Of a stretch of 64,000 bases of DNA, positions 17,720 through 27,857 are shown in pieces. Each line of letters begins with the position of its first letter. Positions within the stretch are counted from its first letter, which is position 1. Below the pieces are notes generated by a model. The model was not told where the DNA came from. It worked only from the letters and a program-made list of their open reading frames with translations, and searched no databases. The translations under genes were made by a program, and so were the position numbers. The stretch spans positions 496,001 through 560,000 of the forward strand of contig NZ_NPDQ01000001.1 of the NCBI RefSeq assembly GCF_002812125.1. The letters run 5' to 3'. Source of the stretch: Leptospira brenneri (lineage in GTDB: Bacteria > Spirochaetota > Leptospiria > Leptospirales > Leptospiraceae).

Positions 17720-19684
17720 ATGGCGACTCAAAATAAACTTTGGACACCTCAAACAAAAGATACAAACTTATCCCGTTTTTTAGGACATCTAGAATCTAAG
17801 TTTACAAAATCATTTTCTGATTATGTTTCTTTGCATGAATTTTCAGTCGTCGAGTATCAATCCTTTTGGAAAGAATGGTTGTCTTATTCTGGATTTAAGT
17901 TACACAGTGAACCAGAAAGAACCTTAGATCGTGGAACCCATTTTTCAAAGACTCATTGGTTCCCTGGTGCTTTGTATAATTTTGCTGAAAATTTACTCGA
18001 AGTCGGAAATCCAGATAACTTCGCTTTGGTCTTTTATTCGGAAGATGGGCAAATTCAAAGGTTAAAATATTCGGAACTCAAAGCGGAAGTTTTAAAATTA
18101 CAAAAACATCTAATCTCACTTGGTGTAAAAAAAGGAGATCGTGTTGTTGGTCTCGTTCCGAATGCTCCCATAGCAACGATAGGAATGTTGGCAACAACTT
18201 CGTTAGGTGCTATTTGGTCGAGTGCTTCTCCCGACTTTGGAGTTAGAGGAATTCTTGATCGTTTTGAACAAATCCAGCCGAAAGTTTTAATTTCTGTTGA
18301 GTCTTACTTGTTTAAAGGGAAAAAAATTTCGATTACAGATAAATTGGAAGAAGTATCGAATCAACTGAAGAATGCAGAAAAATCAGAATTCAAACAAACT
18401 TTAATTTATGATTTTGTAGAACCTATTAAAGATTTTGGTAATATCCAATTTCCATTTCGTTATAATGAAATTCCTTTACCAGATCCTTCTGATAATCTCT
18501 CTTATACTTCCATACGTTTTTCTGATCCAGTGTATATTATGTTTTCCTCGGGAACTACGGGTCTACCTAAATGCATTGTGCAAGGTGGAGGAGTTTTGCT
18601 CAATCATACCAAAGAGCTTGCCTTACATTGTAATTTGTCTAAAGGAGACAGGTTTTTTTATTACACAACTTGTGGTTGGATGATGTGGAACTGGTCACAA
18701 TCTGCTTTGGCTTTGGGAGTTACATTGTATCAGTTCGATGGAAATCCGTTTCATCCATCTTGGGAAACATTATGGTCTATGGCCGAAAAAGAATCCATTC
18801 AAGTTTTTGGAACCAGTGCAAAATATCTTTCTGTTTTAGAAGAAGAAAAGGTTCAGGTCAAATCAAAGTATCCGTTATCTGATTTGAAGGTGATTCTTTC
18901 GACAGGTTCTCCTCTTCCCAACTCTGGATTTCGTTATGTATATGAAAATATAAAAACAGATGTTCAATTGTCATCCATTTCTGGTGGAACTGATTTGAAT
19001 GGATGTTTTGCTTTGGGTAATCCCAACTTACCTGTGTTCGAAGGTCAAATTCAGTGTAAAGGTTTGGGAATGGATGTACAAGTATTTAATGATATGGGTA
19101 AGTCTGTGAAAAACGAGAAAGGCGAACTCGTTTGTCCTACACCGTTTCCATCAATGCCTCTTTTCTTTTGGAATGATGATTCTGGGAGTAAATATAAATC
19201 CGCTTATTTTGAAACTTATGACAATATTTGGTGTCATGGTGATTTTGCATCCATCACACTTGAGGATGGTTTGGTGATTTATGGCCGTTCTGACGCCACC
19301 TTAAATCCTGGTGGTGTTCGTATTGGAACCGCTGACATCTACTCTGTGGTATCTACCATCCCAGAAATCAAAGATAGTGTGATCATTGGCCAAGAATATA
19401 AGGATGATGTTCGCGTGGTTTTGTTTGTTGTTACTGCGGATGGTATAACTCTTGATGAAAGTTTAATTAAAAAAATTAAAGAAAAAATAAAAACAGAAAC
19501 TTCTCCAAGACATGTTCCTTCTCTTGTTCTTTCGGTTCCAGAAATTCCTTATACTGTGAATGGTAAAAAAGTAGAAATTGCCGTAAAACAAACGGTAGCT
19601 GGTTTAGAAGTGAAAAATAAAAACGCATTAGCAAATCCAAATTCATTAGATTTTTTTAAAAACAGAAAGGAACTGTCTGAATGA
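17720..19684 (+). CDS. Acetoacetate-CoA ligase
   Basis: This 654-residue adenylate-forming enzyme has the ANL core motif SSGTTGLPK (about residue 280), the SGGTDLNGCF region (about 430) and the hinge motif YGRSDATLNPGGVR (about 530), with the catalytic C-terminal Lys in VNGKKVE. The length and the N-terminal ACAS-type region (SVVEYQSFWKEW) agree with acetoacetyl-CoA synthetases, which activate acetoacetate with ATP and CoA for use in ketone-body or lipid metabolism. The ATG at 17720 is chosen; the frame extends to 17684, but that part is not conserved in character. It is divergent from the MBOAT gene and overlaps the next gene by four bases. Confidence 0.88.
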   Translation: MATQNKLWTPQTKDTNLSRFLGHLESKFTKSFSDYVSLHEFSVVEYQSFWKEWLSYSGFKLHSEPERTLDRGTHFSKTHWFPGALYNFAENLLEVGNPDNFALVFYSEDGQIQRLKYSELKAEVLKLQKHLISLGVKKGDRVVGLVPNAPIATIGMLATTSLGAIWSSASPDFGVRGILDRFEQIQPKVLISVESYLFKGKKISITDKLEEVSNQLKNAEKSEFKQTLIYDFVEPIKDFGNIQFPFRYNEIPLPDPSDNLSYTSIRFSDPVYIMFSSGTTGLPKCIVQGGGVLLNHTKELALHCNLSKGDRFFYYTTCGWMMWNWSQSALALGVTLYQFDGNPFHPSWETLWSMAEKESIQVFGTSAKYLSVLEEEKVQVKSKYPLSDLKVILSTGSPLPNSGFRYVYENIKTDVQLSSISGGTDLNGCFALGNPNLPVFEGQIQCKGLGMDVQVFNDMGKSVKNEKGELVCPTPFPSMPLFFWNDDSGSKYKSAYFETYDNIWCHGDFASITLEDGLVIYGRSDATLNPGGVRIGTADIYSVVSTIPEIKDSVIIGQEYKDDVRVVLFVVTADGITLDESLIKKIKEKIKTETSPRHVPSLVLSVPEIPYTVNGKKVEIAVKQTVAGLEVKNKNALANPNSLDFFKNRKELSE

Positions 19685-20442
19685 AATTCTGCTGGACTCC
19701 GTTTGTGTTTTTGGTAGTTTATTTTTTTGTTTCCAGAAGTCTAGTTGCAGATTCCAATAAGATTCATTGGAGTTCTTGTTTTCGTACCAATTGTATTTCC
19801 TTTGATCTTCCTTCGCGGTGGTATCTAACCGAACGTAGATCCAATGGATTTACTACGAAGTTTGATCATTTCAAAACACCGCCAATCAAAGAAGAATCGG
19901 GAAAAGAAATCATCCCGGCCCTTGTGATTCTGTTTAAAGAATCAGAAAACAAACTTCCTCTTCATCCTGTTCTTTTCCATGGTGGGTCTCGGAAATTAAG
20001 TTTAATCACAAATGTTCGAAAATCTTTCACCTTACAAAAAATTCCCAATACGGAAAATCATTTTAAGTTTTTAGGAATCTTTGGAAGTTTTAAAGATATG
20101 GAAGATTCAATTCTTCAACACTACATCACGGCTACGGAAGAAGAGTTTGGATTTACGATTTTGATTACTTGTTACGAGTCGGTGTATCCTCAAATCGAAA
20201 AAGATATTAGTTTATTTTTAAATAGTTTATCTCACGAAAAAAGATCTTCACCTTGGCAAATGAAAAGTCCAGAAGACCAAGTGACCCAGGCGAAGGAATT
20301 GGAAACAACTGCACTTGATCGATTGAAAACTAAAAAATCGGAAGAGATTGAAACTGCATTAGGTGAACTAAGCGATTCTTGCGAATTAGGTTCTGTGACA
20401 GCTTGTGAAATGTTTACTACATTGATGAATTTAGGAAGATGA
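19681..20442 (+). CDS. Exported protein of unknown function
   Basis: This 253-residue protein has a signal peptide (hydrophobic core PFVFLVVYFFV, likely cleavage after LVADS). I do not recognise the body. The C-terminal part, with DSCELGSVTACEMF, resembles the cysteine-containing end of a Sel1-type repeat (CELGxxxAC), but only one copy is visible. It is translationally coupled to the acetoacetate-CoA ligase by an ATGA overlap, which says more about expression than about function. Its last base lies 10 bases from the convergent cytochrome gene. Confidence 0.7.
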   Translation: MKFCWTPFVFLVVYFFVSRSLVADSNKIHWSSCFRTNCISFDLPSRWYLTERRSNGFTTKFDHFKTPPIKEESGKEIIPALVILFKESENKLPLHPVLFHGGSRKLSLITNVRKSFTLQKIPNTENHFKFLGIFGSFKDMEDSILQHYITATEEEFGFTILITCYESVYPQIEKDISLFLNSLSHEKRSSPWQMKSPEDQVTQAKELETTALDRLKTKKSEEIETALGELSDSCELGSVTACEMFTTLMNLGR

Positions 20443-20452
20443 TGTTTTCAAT

Positions 20453-20869
20453 TTATTTTTGCATTTTTTGAATGTAATTTGCCACCGCATCAATTTCTTT
20501 TTTTCGCATATGTGAATATGCTTTCATATAAGTTCCAGGAATTCCATTTTGGATGGTCTTGGCAATGGCTTCTTTACTAGAACCGTAAATATAAGTCGAT
20601 TTGTCTTGGAAATTGGGAACTCGTGAATTGGATAATAGACTCGACCTAGTTCCCCGTCCATTTCCTTCCCTCCCATGACAAGAAGCACAGCCATTTTGGA
20701 CATACATGGCTTCCGGGAAGGGAATTGTCACTGCAGGAGGAGGAGGGGGTTCTTTTATGGGCACTTCATTTTCAGGAGAACAAGAAATCAAGATTTGAAC
20801 TAGAATGAATAAAAAGAAAATGTAAAAAATTCGAAAAGGATTTTCAGGGAAGTTTTGTAACAGAATCAT
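20453..20869 (-). CDS. Cytochrome c lipoprotein
   Basis: The 138-residue product has an N-terminal hydrophobic segment ending ILISCSP, a lipobox, followed by a proline-rich linker (EPPPPPA). One class I cytochrome c domain follows: the haem-binding CASCH motif near residue 62, and a distal Met probably in TYMKAYSHM. A final helix ends KEIDAVANYIQKM. It should be a membrane-anchored periplasmic electron carrier; its partner oxidase or reductase is not in the window. It starts 37 bases downstream of the large lipoprotein gene and may share its transcript. Confidence 0.88.
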   Translation of the reverse strand: MILLQNFPENPFRIFYIFFLFILVQILISCSPENEVPIKEPPPPPAVTIPFPEAMYVQNGCASCHGREGNGRGTRSSLLSNSRVPNFQDKSTYIYGSSKEAIAKTIQNGIPGTYMKAYSHMRKKEIDAVANYIQKMQK

Positions 20870-20905
20870 GTATTGTTTTTTTAAGAGTAACTGTAATCTT
20901 CTATC

Positions 20906-23900
20906 TCAATCGCAAAGGTTTCCAGATCCAGCTAAACTGATATTGTATTTTTGAGATAAATAACAATGTACGATGGTTCTTCCCGCAAGTGTCATACTTG
21001 TATTGTAATAGAGAACTTCACTGATATGTCCTGAAAAGAAATTGGAAGAACCAGTAGCATTCGAACCTAAATAAATATTATTTGGTGTAAAGGTTTGGTT
21101 TGTATTTAAAGTAACCGTATACTGGATGCCATTGAGAAAAATTCCAAATAAGGAGTTTGAGACATGTTCTGCCGTCATCAAATAAGGTATGAGCGTTCCA
21201 TTAAAAACTGGATTACTATAACCAATATCCGTTCCGAGTGGTTTTGTCATATGGACTCGATTGCTTTGGATATTATAAGAAACTCCGTCAGCTGCTGATT
21301 CAAATAATGTACCATCGGTCAGCGAAGTTCTACTGAAAGCCATAAAGAAAGTGGAATTATTGGAAGGAATGTCTAAGGCCGTAACTCGGTAAAGGTATTG
21401 TGTACTTGCCCCATTAAAGGAAACAGAAGGTTTGCCATTAAAACCTGTCATATTATAAGTTGGTGCTGAGATTCCGTTAAAGAAGGAAGCGGCATTTCCA
21501 CTGCGATCATGCCAAGTAGTTATGGCTGTTCCGTTTCCTTGGTTTGATAAACTATCGGCACTTAAATAAAGCCGTAAACTACTGGAGGCTAAAGTAGGAG
21601 ACCAAGAGGCCACTTGTCTTGGATCATAACCGGAAAGTGATTGGATTTCATTTGAACTCAGAGCACGGTTGTAGACCAAAACATCATCAATCAAACCAGA
21701 AAAACTAGTACTGAGATCTGTTCTAGTTCCGATGGTAAAACCAGTAATATTAGTATTCCAAGTGTTTTTGATCTCTGTTTTTAATAACACTCCATTATGG
21801 TACAACATCGCCAAATTACCATTATCTGGTCCGTTGTAAACCCCACAAAGTTGGTGCCATACGTTTTCATGATTGTAGTAAAAACCTTCTACGTCATTTC
21901 CAAATCCGGAAAACAGATACCTGCTGCCGGTGTTTGCCGTTCCTAGAGAGATCAAACTATCGGTACTCGTTTGTCCATAACTCACCATTGTTCCTGGATC
22001 GGTGAGGTTTGATTTGTAATGAACACAAACAGTTCTTGGTTTGTTGGATTTTGGCAATTGGGTATTGGTAGTATAAACAGAAAGATAATTGGTTCCATTG
22101 GAACTAATGGCACTGGATGTATTTCCAAATCGATCGAAAGTAAGACCAACACCGGTATTCAGGAATTGGTTTCCGATCCCACTCACATCTTCTATTGTTT
22201 TATTAAAGTCAAAACGAGCGACTAGGCCTACCGGGATTTGCGCAGACATCAATCTCACTTCTTTTCTGGTTAAGGCTTTTGAATAAACACGAAGGTCAGT
22301 GATTTTTCCCGCAAAGTATTGGCTTGGAGACGACATGATCCTCCCTACGTAAATACCAGTGCTTGGAGTTGTATTCACGTAAGAACCAATACCAAATGTG
22401 GTTGCAATATCTACACCATTCAAGTAGATATATCCGTCGTTTCCATCAAAGATTCCACAGAGGTGAGACCACCGATTGAGTGGGATGGAATAATATGTGT
22501 ACACCTCTCCAGCACCTAACCCACCGTAACGAATCATATTGTCTCCAGTCCCACTTTTATAAATTGATAATATAAATTCAGATCCGGGAACTGGAGTTCC
22601 ATAGGAAAATATGGGTGAATGTTCGTTTCCATTGACTGGATATCTTTCTGGATGGACCCAAACACAAACACTACGCGGGTGGTTTCCTGTTGGTAACCCA
22701 ATTTCTGAACCATTCACATAACCATTGTCACCTGATAAAAATCGAACACTTGTATTTAAACTTCGGTCACGACCTGGTGCAAATGCCGAATAACTTCCAT
22801 ACAATCCAAGGGTTCCTCCCACTGGCCCCGTTGAATCTAAGTTAGCGTTCATTTCGTACTGTAAGAGAAGTTCAATCGGTCGAGAGGAATAAGAATTTCC
22901 TACGAGAGCAGAATTGGCACTGCGAGCTAGGTCACCTATTTCTGCTTCATTGAGAAGGCGCGAGTAATAACGGACGTCTGCAATACTACCAGGAAAGAAA
23001 TTTGCAAGAGAGGATACCCCAATAGAAAAATCCCCTGTGGCTGCATTAGTTGTTAGTTGTTTTTGAAAAAATAAATTTCCATTGTGATAGATTCGATATA
23101 CATTATTTGTATCAACCGTCATGGCCACATGAGTCCATAATCCAGGGATAATATTTATATTAGCGGGATCAGGAGGATACCCACCTCTCATAAGACCTAA
23201 TTGACCTTCGGAATTGATAAAGAGTCCGTGTCCATTGGAAGCGGCGACTCCATTATAAGCGATGACTTTGGAAACCCCGGGACTAGTTCCATCCCAGTTG
23301 ATCCAGGCAGAGATTGTGATATTGTTGATGGAACCTGTTGGCGAAGGTGCCGTCCCTGCATTTCCAGTGGATGTAGTAGCAGCACCAGAAGTTTCTCCAA
23401 ATCGACCCAGGCCAAATCCAGGGCTTCCCACGGAGGTGATGGTTTGGTTTCCGACTTGGTTTTGAACAGATCCATTGAGAGGATAGTAAGCGATTAGTCC
23501 AGAAGGATTGATGGATCTAAGTTTAAAGAGCCCTCCGGTGACCAAAACATTTCCAATATTGGCAATATACATCGGTGCATTGAGTGAGGCATTGATTCCC
23601 TCTCCATCTCTAAACCCAAGAGTGGAGCTACCGGCAAAGATGGTTGTTGCTCCTGTCACCTTATGAGTTTTTAAGATATTATGCGCGCTGATATTGGCAG
23701 TGTAAATATAATCCCCGACAATTGTCAGTCCTTCTGGTTGATTGAAATCCCCTCCGCTAGTCAGGGTGGTGACTGCACGAGTACGTAAGTTGAACACGCG
23801 TATGGCGGCGTTATTACGATCAGCTAAATACAAATTTTCTCCGTCAACGCTGAGTCCTGCAGGAGAGGCAAATCTAGCAAGCGTTGGATCTGGAGAATCA

Positions 23901-26623
23901 ACATTTGCGTTTGGTGGTGAAACTGTTGAATTATCACCTGCAATTGTTTCCGTATAACCTGTGCTAATCAAAACTCTTTTGATTCGGTTTCCAGTAAACT
24001 CGGTTACATAAAGATAAGTACCATCTGTGGCAATACCTCGTGGCAAATTAAAAGCACTGATCGCTCCTGACCCTGCCGTATTTCCAGCACTATTATTTCC
24101 CACAAGGGTTGTCACGGCACTTGTGGTAGGGTTAAAAATTCGAATTTTATGATTTCCTGAATCGACAATGTATCCTTTGGTTCCATCAAAAGTGATTCCA
24201 CCGAGAGTTCCGAATGTGGCCGAAGTACCGGTTGCGTCTGTACTGCCACTGCTAGCCTGTCCTGCGGAAGTGGTGACTACTCCACGATAATAATGCATGT
24301 GTATCGGAGCTGGTTTTTTCGCCGATATGAGATTTCCATAACGATATCCTTGGATACAGTTCACGGCAACATTGGTAATGTTGGCTCCAAGTACGGTTCC
24401 TGAATAATTGGATTGGATCGCACAGACATAACCGGGAGGTTCTGCTGTGATACTGATATCATAATTAGATCCACTAGTTATGGGTGTAGTAAAGGAAATT
24501 GGAGTGGTTGTGGCACCATCAGGAACATTGATGGTATCGGTTCCATTGGTAACAGTCAGACCTGGTGGTAGGGCCACATTGCTTGTGATGTTCCCACTCA
24601 TACTATATTGATTCACTGTGCAGGCGATGGCAATGTTTGTGATGGCAGCAGAACCTACGGTTCCCGTTCCATCGGTAATGTTACAAGTTTGCCAAGGGTT
24701 TTGTGGTCCCGAAAGTACAGTCACCGAATAATTGGTACCAGTGGGAATGGCAGTGTTGAAGGTAAAGGTTCCATTCCCAGCAATGGTCAAATCATCCCCT
24801 AAATTATTTTGTAAAACAAAAGTATTCACTCCAAAAGGAATGGTGAGGGTACTAATCGTTCCCCCCACAGTATACACATTCGGTTGGTAATTTAAAGTAA
24901 GGATATCACTATCAAGATAATCCACCTTACACATTTTCGCTTTTACATTTTGAGAAGAACCTGGAGTGGGAAATATATAATTCCCGGATGTTCCCGTAGA
25001 ACAAGTATTTGCTGTGGCACCGCAAACTGGGTCTGTTGGTGTTCCTACAGCTCCATTCTGACAAACCCAAGTGGTTCCCGTTGTGGTTGTCGAAAAACTC
25101 ACCGTTTGGCTCGAGTTGAGTAAAGATCCAGTCGCTAAACTAGGAGTAGGTGTTGCCACTTTCAAACTATATGTGGAAGTTGTGACGGTTGATGTTACCC
25201 AACCTGTTTTGCAATGGATGGCTTTGATGACTGCTTGGTTGTTACTCGTTAAGGAAACTGTGGATGTGGTTGAAGTTCCTGTGGAACAAGTGGGATCGGC
25301 CTGTCCGCCATTACCTAAAGTATAACGATACTCTGATCCCGGAATGAGAGTGGAGAGGGTGACCGTTCCATCATCATTAAAAACAGAACCTGTAGTTGGC
25401 GAAAAGGAAGCTGTAGTCAAACTACAATTGAGTACGGCAGTCCCTTGATTCGAATTGGTTCCCGCATGGGTTCCTCCTGTTGTCATCGTGCATACTTGGT
25501 TAGGTGCTGGTGTGGAAACAACAATTTCGTAATCGGAACCACCAGGAATGGTGGTAGGGAAAGAAAAATTTGTGACCCCTGCATTCACAGTGATTTGTTG
25601 GGTGGCAAAGGCTGTGCCTCCGGTATTGACCAAATCTAAGGTTACCGATCCACTCAGGATACTGGTTGTTGTTCCCCCAGGACTAGAGACGGTTCCACTG
25701 ATTTGAAATGCATTGCTACAATTGACAGGAATGGTATAAGTTCCATTGGCAATTGTTATTGTACTGGAAGCTAAAGAACAAACTCCTGTAGTGATGGTCC
25801 CTCCAGGGTTATCAATGGCAATCGAAAAGGTTCCACCACTCAAAAAGGTTCCAGGAAAGGGAAAGGTTCCGTCCGTTGTAACGTTGATTGTGTTTGTTCC
25901 ATCTAACGTAAGTTTTAGTTCGTTTCCAGCTGTGAGTGTTCCCAAAATCCCCGTTACTTGTGCGTTTACCACAAAGGAACTGGTAATACAATTGATCGCT
26001 ACTGGTATGTGGGCTGCGGCCATAGTTCCAGAGGTAGCGGCTGGCGTTGTGATGGAGCAAGTTTGGCTTGGACTTGTGGGTTGGCTTACAATACTGAAAT
26101 TATAAGTCTCGCCTGCTGGAATGGGTGGCAAAGAGAAATTTGCGGAATTGACATTGATGACATCCGTGCCGACTCCAGTTATATTTTGTATCTGTAGTCC
26201 GTTGCCTGAAAGTCCTGTTACGGTTCCAGAAATGAGATACAATGCATCTCCACAAACAATTTGAATCCCTTCGATATTACCGTTTAGAACTGTTCCAGAT
26301 CCAGAGGAAACAATACATTTCTGGATGGGGGAAGAGGGGGCTGTTTTGACCGTTACATTGTAAGGAGAGCCAGATGAGACTTTTTTAGAAAAGGTATAAG
26401 TTCCACTAGTACTTACATCGACAACATCACCGTTGTTTTCAATCTGTAGTCCGGTTCCCATAAGACCTGATACGCGGAAAGAAATAGAATAGGAAAGGGT
26501 GTTAGCCTGTAAAAAACGAAATGTTGTGTATGTCTCCAAAAATGATCTACTGATGCTTGGAAATTGACAAGCAAACAGCGGCAATACGGCAAGGTATGTA
26601 ACTACTTTTTGGACAAAGTTCAT
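20906..26623 (-). CDS. Giant lipoprotein with repeat modules, NHL propeller and LamG-like domains
   Basis: This 1905-residue surface protein begins with a signal peptide and the lipobox LFAC. About residues 40-400 hold several 70-80-residue modules of the form SGxxxGxGLQIxN...YxxxVxxxPxxPxQxC. A chitobiase C-terminal-like region follows (about 405-590), then more of the first modules to about 760. NHL repeats (about 770-1035; VDSGNHKIRIFNP) likely form a beta-propeller. Four LamG/concanavalin-like domains finish the protein (starting near 1045, 1255, 1465 and 1675). Such a layout suggests binding of glycans or matrix at the cell surface; the ligand is unknown. ATG 26623 is preferred to the TTG at 26635. 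It ends 37 bases before the cytochrome gene. Confidence 0.85.
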   Translation of the reverse strand: MNFVQKVVTYLAVLPLFACQFPSISRSFLETYTTFRFLQANTLSYSISFRVSGLMGTGLQIENNGDVVDVSTSGTYTFSKKVSSGSPYNVTVKTAPSSPIQKCIVSSGSGTVLNGNIEGIQIVCGDALYLISGTVTGLSGNGLQIQNITGVGTDVINVNSANFSLPPIPAGETYNFSIVSQPTSPSQTCSITTPAATSGTMAAAHIPVAINCITSSFVVNAQVTGILGTLTAGNELKLTLDGTNTINVTTDGTFPFPGTFLSGGTFSIAIDNPGGTITTGVCSLASSTITIANGTYTIPVNCSNAFQISGTVSSPGGTTTSILSGSVTLDLVNTGGTAFATQQITVNAGVTNFSFPTTIPGGSDYEIVVSTPAPNQVCTMTTGGTHAGTNSNQGTAVLNCSLTTASFSPTTGSVFNDDGTVTLSTLIPGSEYRYTLGNGGQADPTCSTGTSTTSTVSLTSNNQAVIKAIHCKTGWVTSTVTTSTYSLKVATPTPSLATGSLLNSSQTVSFSTTTTGTTWVCQNGAVGTPTDPVCGATANTCSTGTSGNYIFPTPGSSQNVKAKMCKVDYLDSDILTLNYQPNVYTVGGTISTLTIPFGVNTFVLQNNLGDDLTIAGNGTFTFNTAIPTGTNYSVTVLSGPQNPWQTCNITDGTGTVGSAAITNIAIACTVNQYSMSGNITSNVALPPGLTVTNGTDTINVPDGATTTPISFTTPITSGSNYDISITAEPPGYVCAIQSNYSGTVLGANITNVAVNCIQGYRYGNLISAKKPAPIHMHYYRGVVTTSAGQASSGSTDATGTSATFGTLGGITFDGTKGYIVDSGNHKIRIFNPTTSAVTTLVGNNSAGNTAGSGAISAFNLPRGIATDGTYLYVTEFTGNRIKRVLISTGYTETIAGDNSTVSPPNANVDSPDPTLARFASPAGLSVDGENLYLADRNNAAIRVFNLRTRAVTTLTSGGDFNQPEGLTIVGDYIYTANISAHNILKTHKVTGATTIFAGSSTLGFRDGEGINASLNAPMYIANIGNVLVTGGLFKLRSINPSGLIAYYPLNGSVQNQVGNQTITSVGSPGFGLGRFGETSGAATTSTGNAGTAPSPTGSINNITISAWINWDGTSPGVSKVIAYNGVAASNGHGLFINSEGQLGLMRGGYPPDPANINIIPGLWTHVAMTVDTNNVYRIYHNGNLFFQKQLTTNAATGDFSIGVSSLANFFPGSIADVRYYSRLLNEAEIGDLARSANSALVGNSYSSRPIELLLQYEMNANLDSTGPVGGTLGLYGSYSAFAPGRDRSLNTSVRFLSGDNGYVNGSEIGLPTGNHPRSVCVWVHPERYPVNGNEHSPIFSYGTPVPGSEFILSIYKSGTGDNMIRYGGLGAGEVYTYYSIPLNRWSHLCGIFDGNDGYIYLNGVDIATTFGIGSYVNTTPSTGIYVGRIMSSPSQYFAGKITDLRVYSKALTRKEVRLMSAQIPVGLVARFDFNKTIEDVSGIGNQFLNTGVGLTFDRFGNTSSAISSNGTNYLSVYTTNTQLPKSNKPRTVCVHYKSNLTDPGTMVSYGQTSTDSLISLGTANTGSRYLFSGFGNDVEGFYYNHENVWHQLCGVYNGPDNGNLAMLYHNGVLLKTEIKNTWNTNITGFTIGTRTDLSTSFSGLIDDVLVYNRALSSNEIQSLSGYDPRQVASWSPTLASSSLRLYLSADSLSNQGNGTAITTWHDRSGNAASFFNGISAPTYNMTGFNGKPSVSFNGASTQYLYRVTALDIPSNNSTFFMAFSRTSLTDGTLFESAADGVSYNIQSNRVHMTKPLGTDIGYSNPVFNGTLIPYLMTAEHVSNSLFGIFLNGIQYTVTLNTNQTFTPNNIYLGSNATGSSNFFSGHISEVLYYNTSMTLAGRTIVHCYLSQKYNISLAGSGNLCD

Positions 26624-26833
26624 TTGGACTAACAATTTAAGAAAGGATTTTAACCTTTCTTTGGTGGTTCTTTCTACTTTCGAAAATTAAAATATTTGTT
26701 TCTACAAAGTCCAGATAATTTCTTTCTAAGATCGGAAGAGTTTCTCTTTATTATCGGAAAAGTCCGTACATTCCGTTACTTTTTGAGAGATGGTTTTAAT
26801 TTCGAATCCAAATTGGCCAAACTTTTGTTTGGT

Positions 26834-27808
26834 TCAAACGAGACCTTTCGAAACTAGGAATTCATGGTTGAATATCTTCGATTGGTATTTTGCTCCACTG
26901 TCACATAACACGGTGACTATGGTGTGTCCAGGGCCTAAATCCTTGGCAATTTGGTAGGCAGAGGCCAAATTGATTCCCACACTTCCTCCCATAAACAATC
27001 CATCTTTTTTAAGAACTAAGTTCAGAATTCGAAGCGCTTCTTTGTCATGGATACGAATGGCATCATCGGCAGGCATCCCTTCCATGTTTTTGGTGATCCG
27101 CCCCTGTCCAATTCCTTCGGTGATGGAAGAACCTTCAATGGTGATTTGTCCTGTTTTGACAAAGGAGTAAATTCCAGATCCATAAGGGTCGGCCACGATA
27201 CATTTGATCTTGGGATTTTTAGATTTAAAATAAAGTCCTGTTCCCGCATAGGTTCCACCCGTTCCGAGGGAGGCTGTCCATACATCGATTTTCCCTTGGG
27301 TTTGCTCCCAAATTTCTGGGCCTGTGGTTTCAAAATGCGCGTTCCGATTTGCTAGGTTATCGAATTGGTTGGCCCAAAGAGAGTTGGGAGTTTCGAGCGC
27401 AATTCGTTCAGAGACACGTACGTAATTTCCAGGATCAGCATAAGGAACTGCAGGGACAAGCGTCACATCAGCACCTAACGTGCGTAGCATTTCTATTTTT
27501 TCTTTGGATTGGGTTTCTGGAATTACTATCACCGATTTGTAACCCTTTGCGTTACAAATATGGGTGAGACCAATCCCCGTATTCCCTGCTGTACCTTCTA
27601 CCACGGTTCCACCCGTTTTCAGGAGTCCTTTTTTTTCGGCGTCTTCAATGATATACAAAGCAGCTCTATCTTTGACAGAACCACCTGGATTTAAAAATTC
27701 AGCTTTGCCTAAAATTTCACATCCTGTTTCGTCACTGAGTGAATTGATGCGAATCAGTGGGGTGTTCCCTACAGTATCAATAAAACCATTTCTTATATTT
27801 GTTTTCAT
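26834..27808 (-). CDS. PLP-dependent cysteine synthase family protein
   Basis: The 324-residue enzyme has the type II PLP fold of cysteine synthases and cystathionine beta-synthases: GNTPLIRIN, the PLP lysine in GGSVKDRAA (about residue 46), the substrate loop GTAGNTG, and the phosphate-binding GTGGTYAG. It most likely makes cysteine from O-acetylserine and sulfide, though a related activity such as cysteine desulfhydration or CBS-like condensation cannot be excluded. The in-frame ATG at 27844 would add 12 residues and leave almost no room for the divergent promoter; ATG 27808 matches the usual N terminus. Confidence 0.85.
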   Translation of the reverse strand: MKTNIRNGFIDTVGNTPLIRINSLSDETGCEILGKAEFLNPGGSVKDRAALYIIEDAEKKGLLKTGGTVVEGTAGNTGIGLTHICNAKGYKSVIVIPETQSKEKIEMLRTLGADVTLVPAVPYADPGNYVRVSERIALETPNSLWANQFDNLANRNAHFETTGPEIWEQTQGKIDVWTASLGTGGTYAGTGLYFKSKNPKIKCIVADPYGSGIYSFVKTGQITIEGSSITEGIGQGRITKNMEGMPADDAIRIHDKEALRILNLVLKKDGLFMGGSVGINLASAYQIAKDLGPGHTIVTVLCDSGAKYQSKIFNHEFLVSKGLV

Positions 27809-27832
27809 GAGAATCGACTTGACTCCTTCTCT

Positions 27833-27857
27833 ATAGACTTCCATCTTCCTAGTCTAT
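27833..27857. promoter_or_regulatory. Inverted repeat between the cysteine synthase and OPA transporter genes
   Basis: ATAGACT (27833-27839) and AGTCTAT (27851-27857) are perfect 7-base inverted arms with an 11-base spacer. They fill the short divergent region and reach the first codon of the transporter gene. This could be an operator that controls both genes. A TTGACT -35-like box lies at about 27818. Confidence 0.35.

Noticed and set aside
25746..26105. A 119-residue plus-strand reading frame and others in 21900-26200
   Set aside because: They are antisense shadows of the repeat-rich giant lipoprotein, whose Gly/Thr/Ser/Val codons leave the opposite strand open.
20906..26623. Repeats in the giant lipoprotein as DNA-level tandem repeats
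   Set aside because: The modules are similar only at protein level and DNA copies have diverged, so they do not look like a phase-variable or recombining array.
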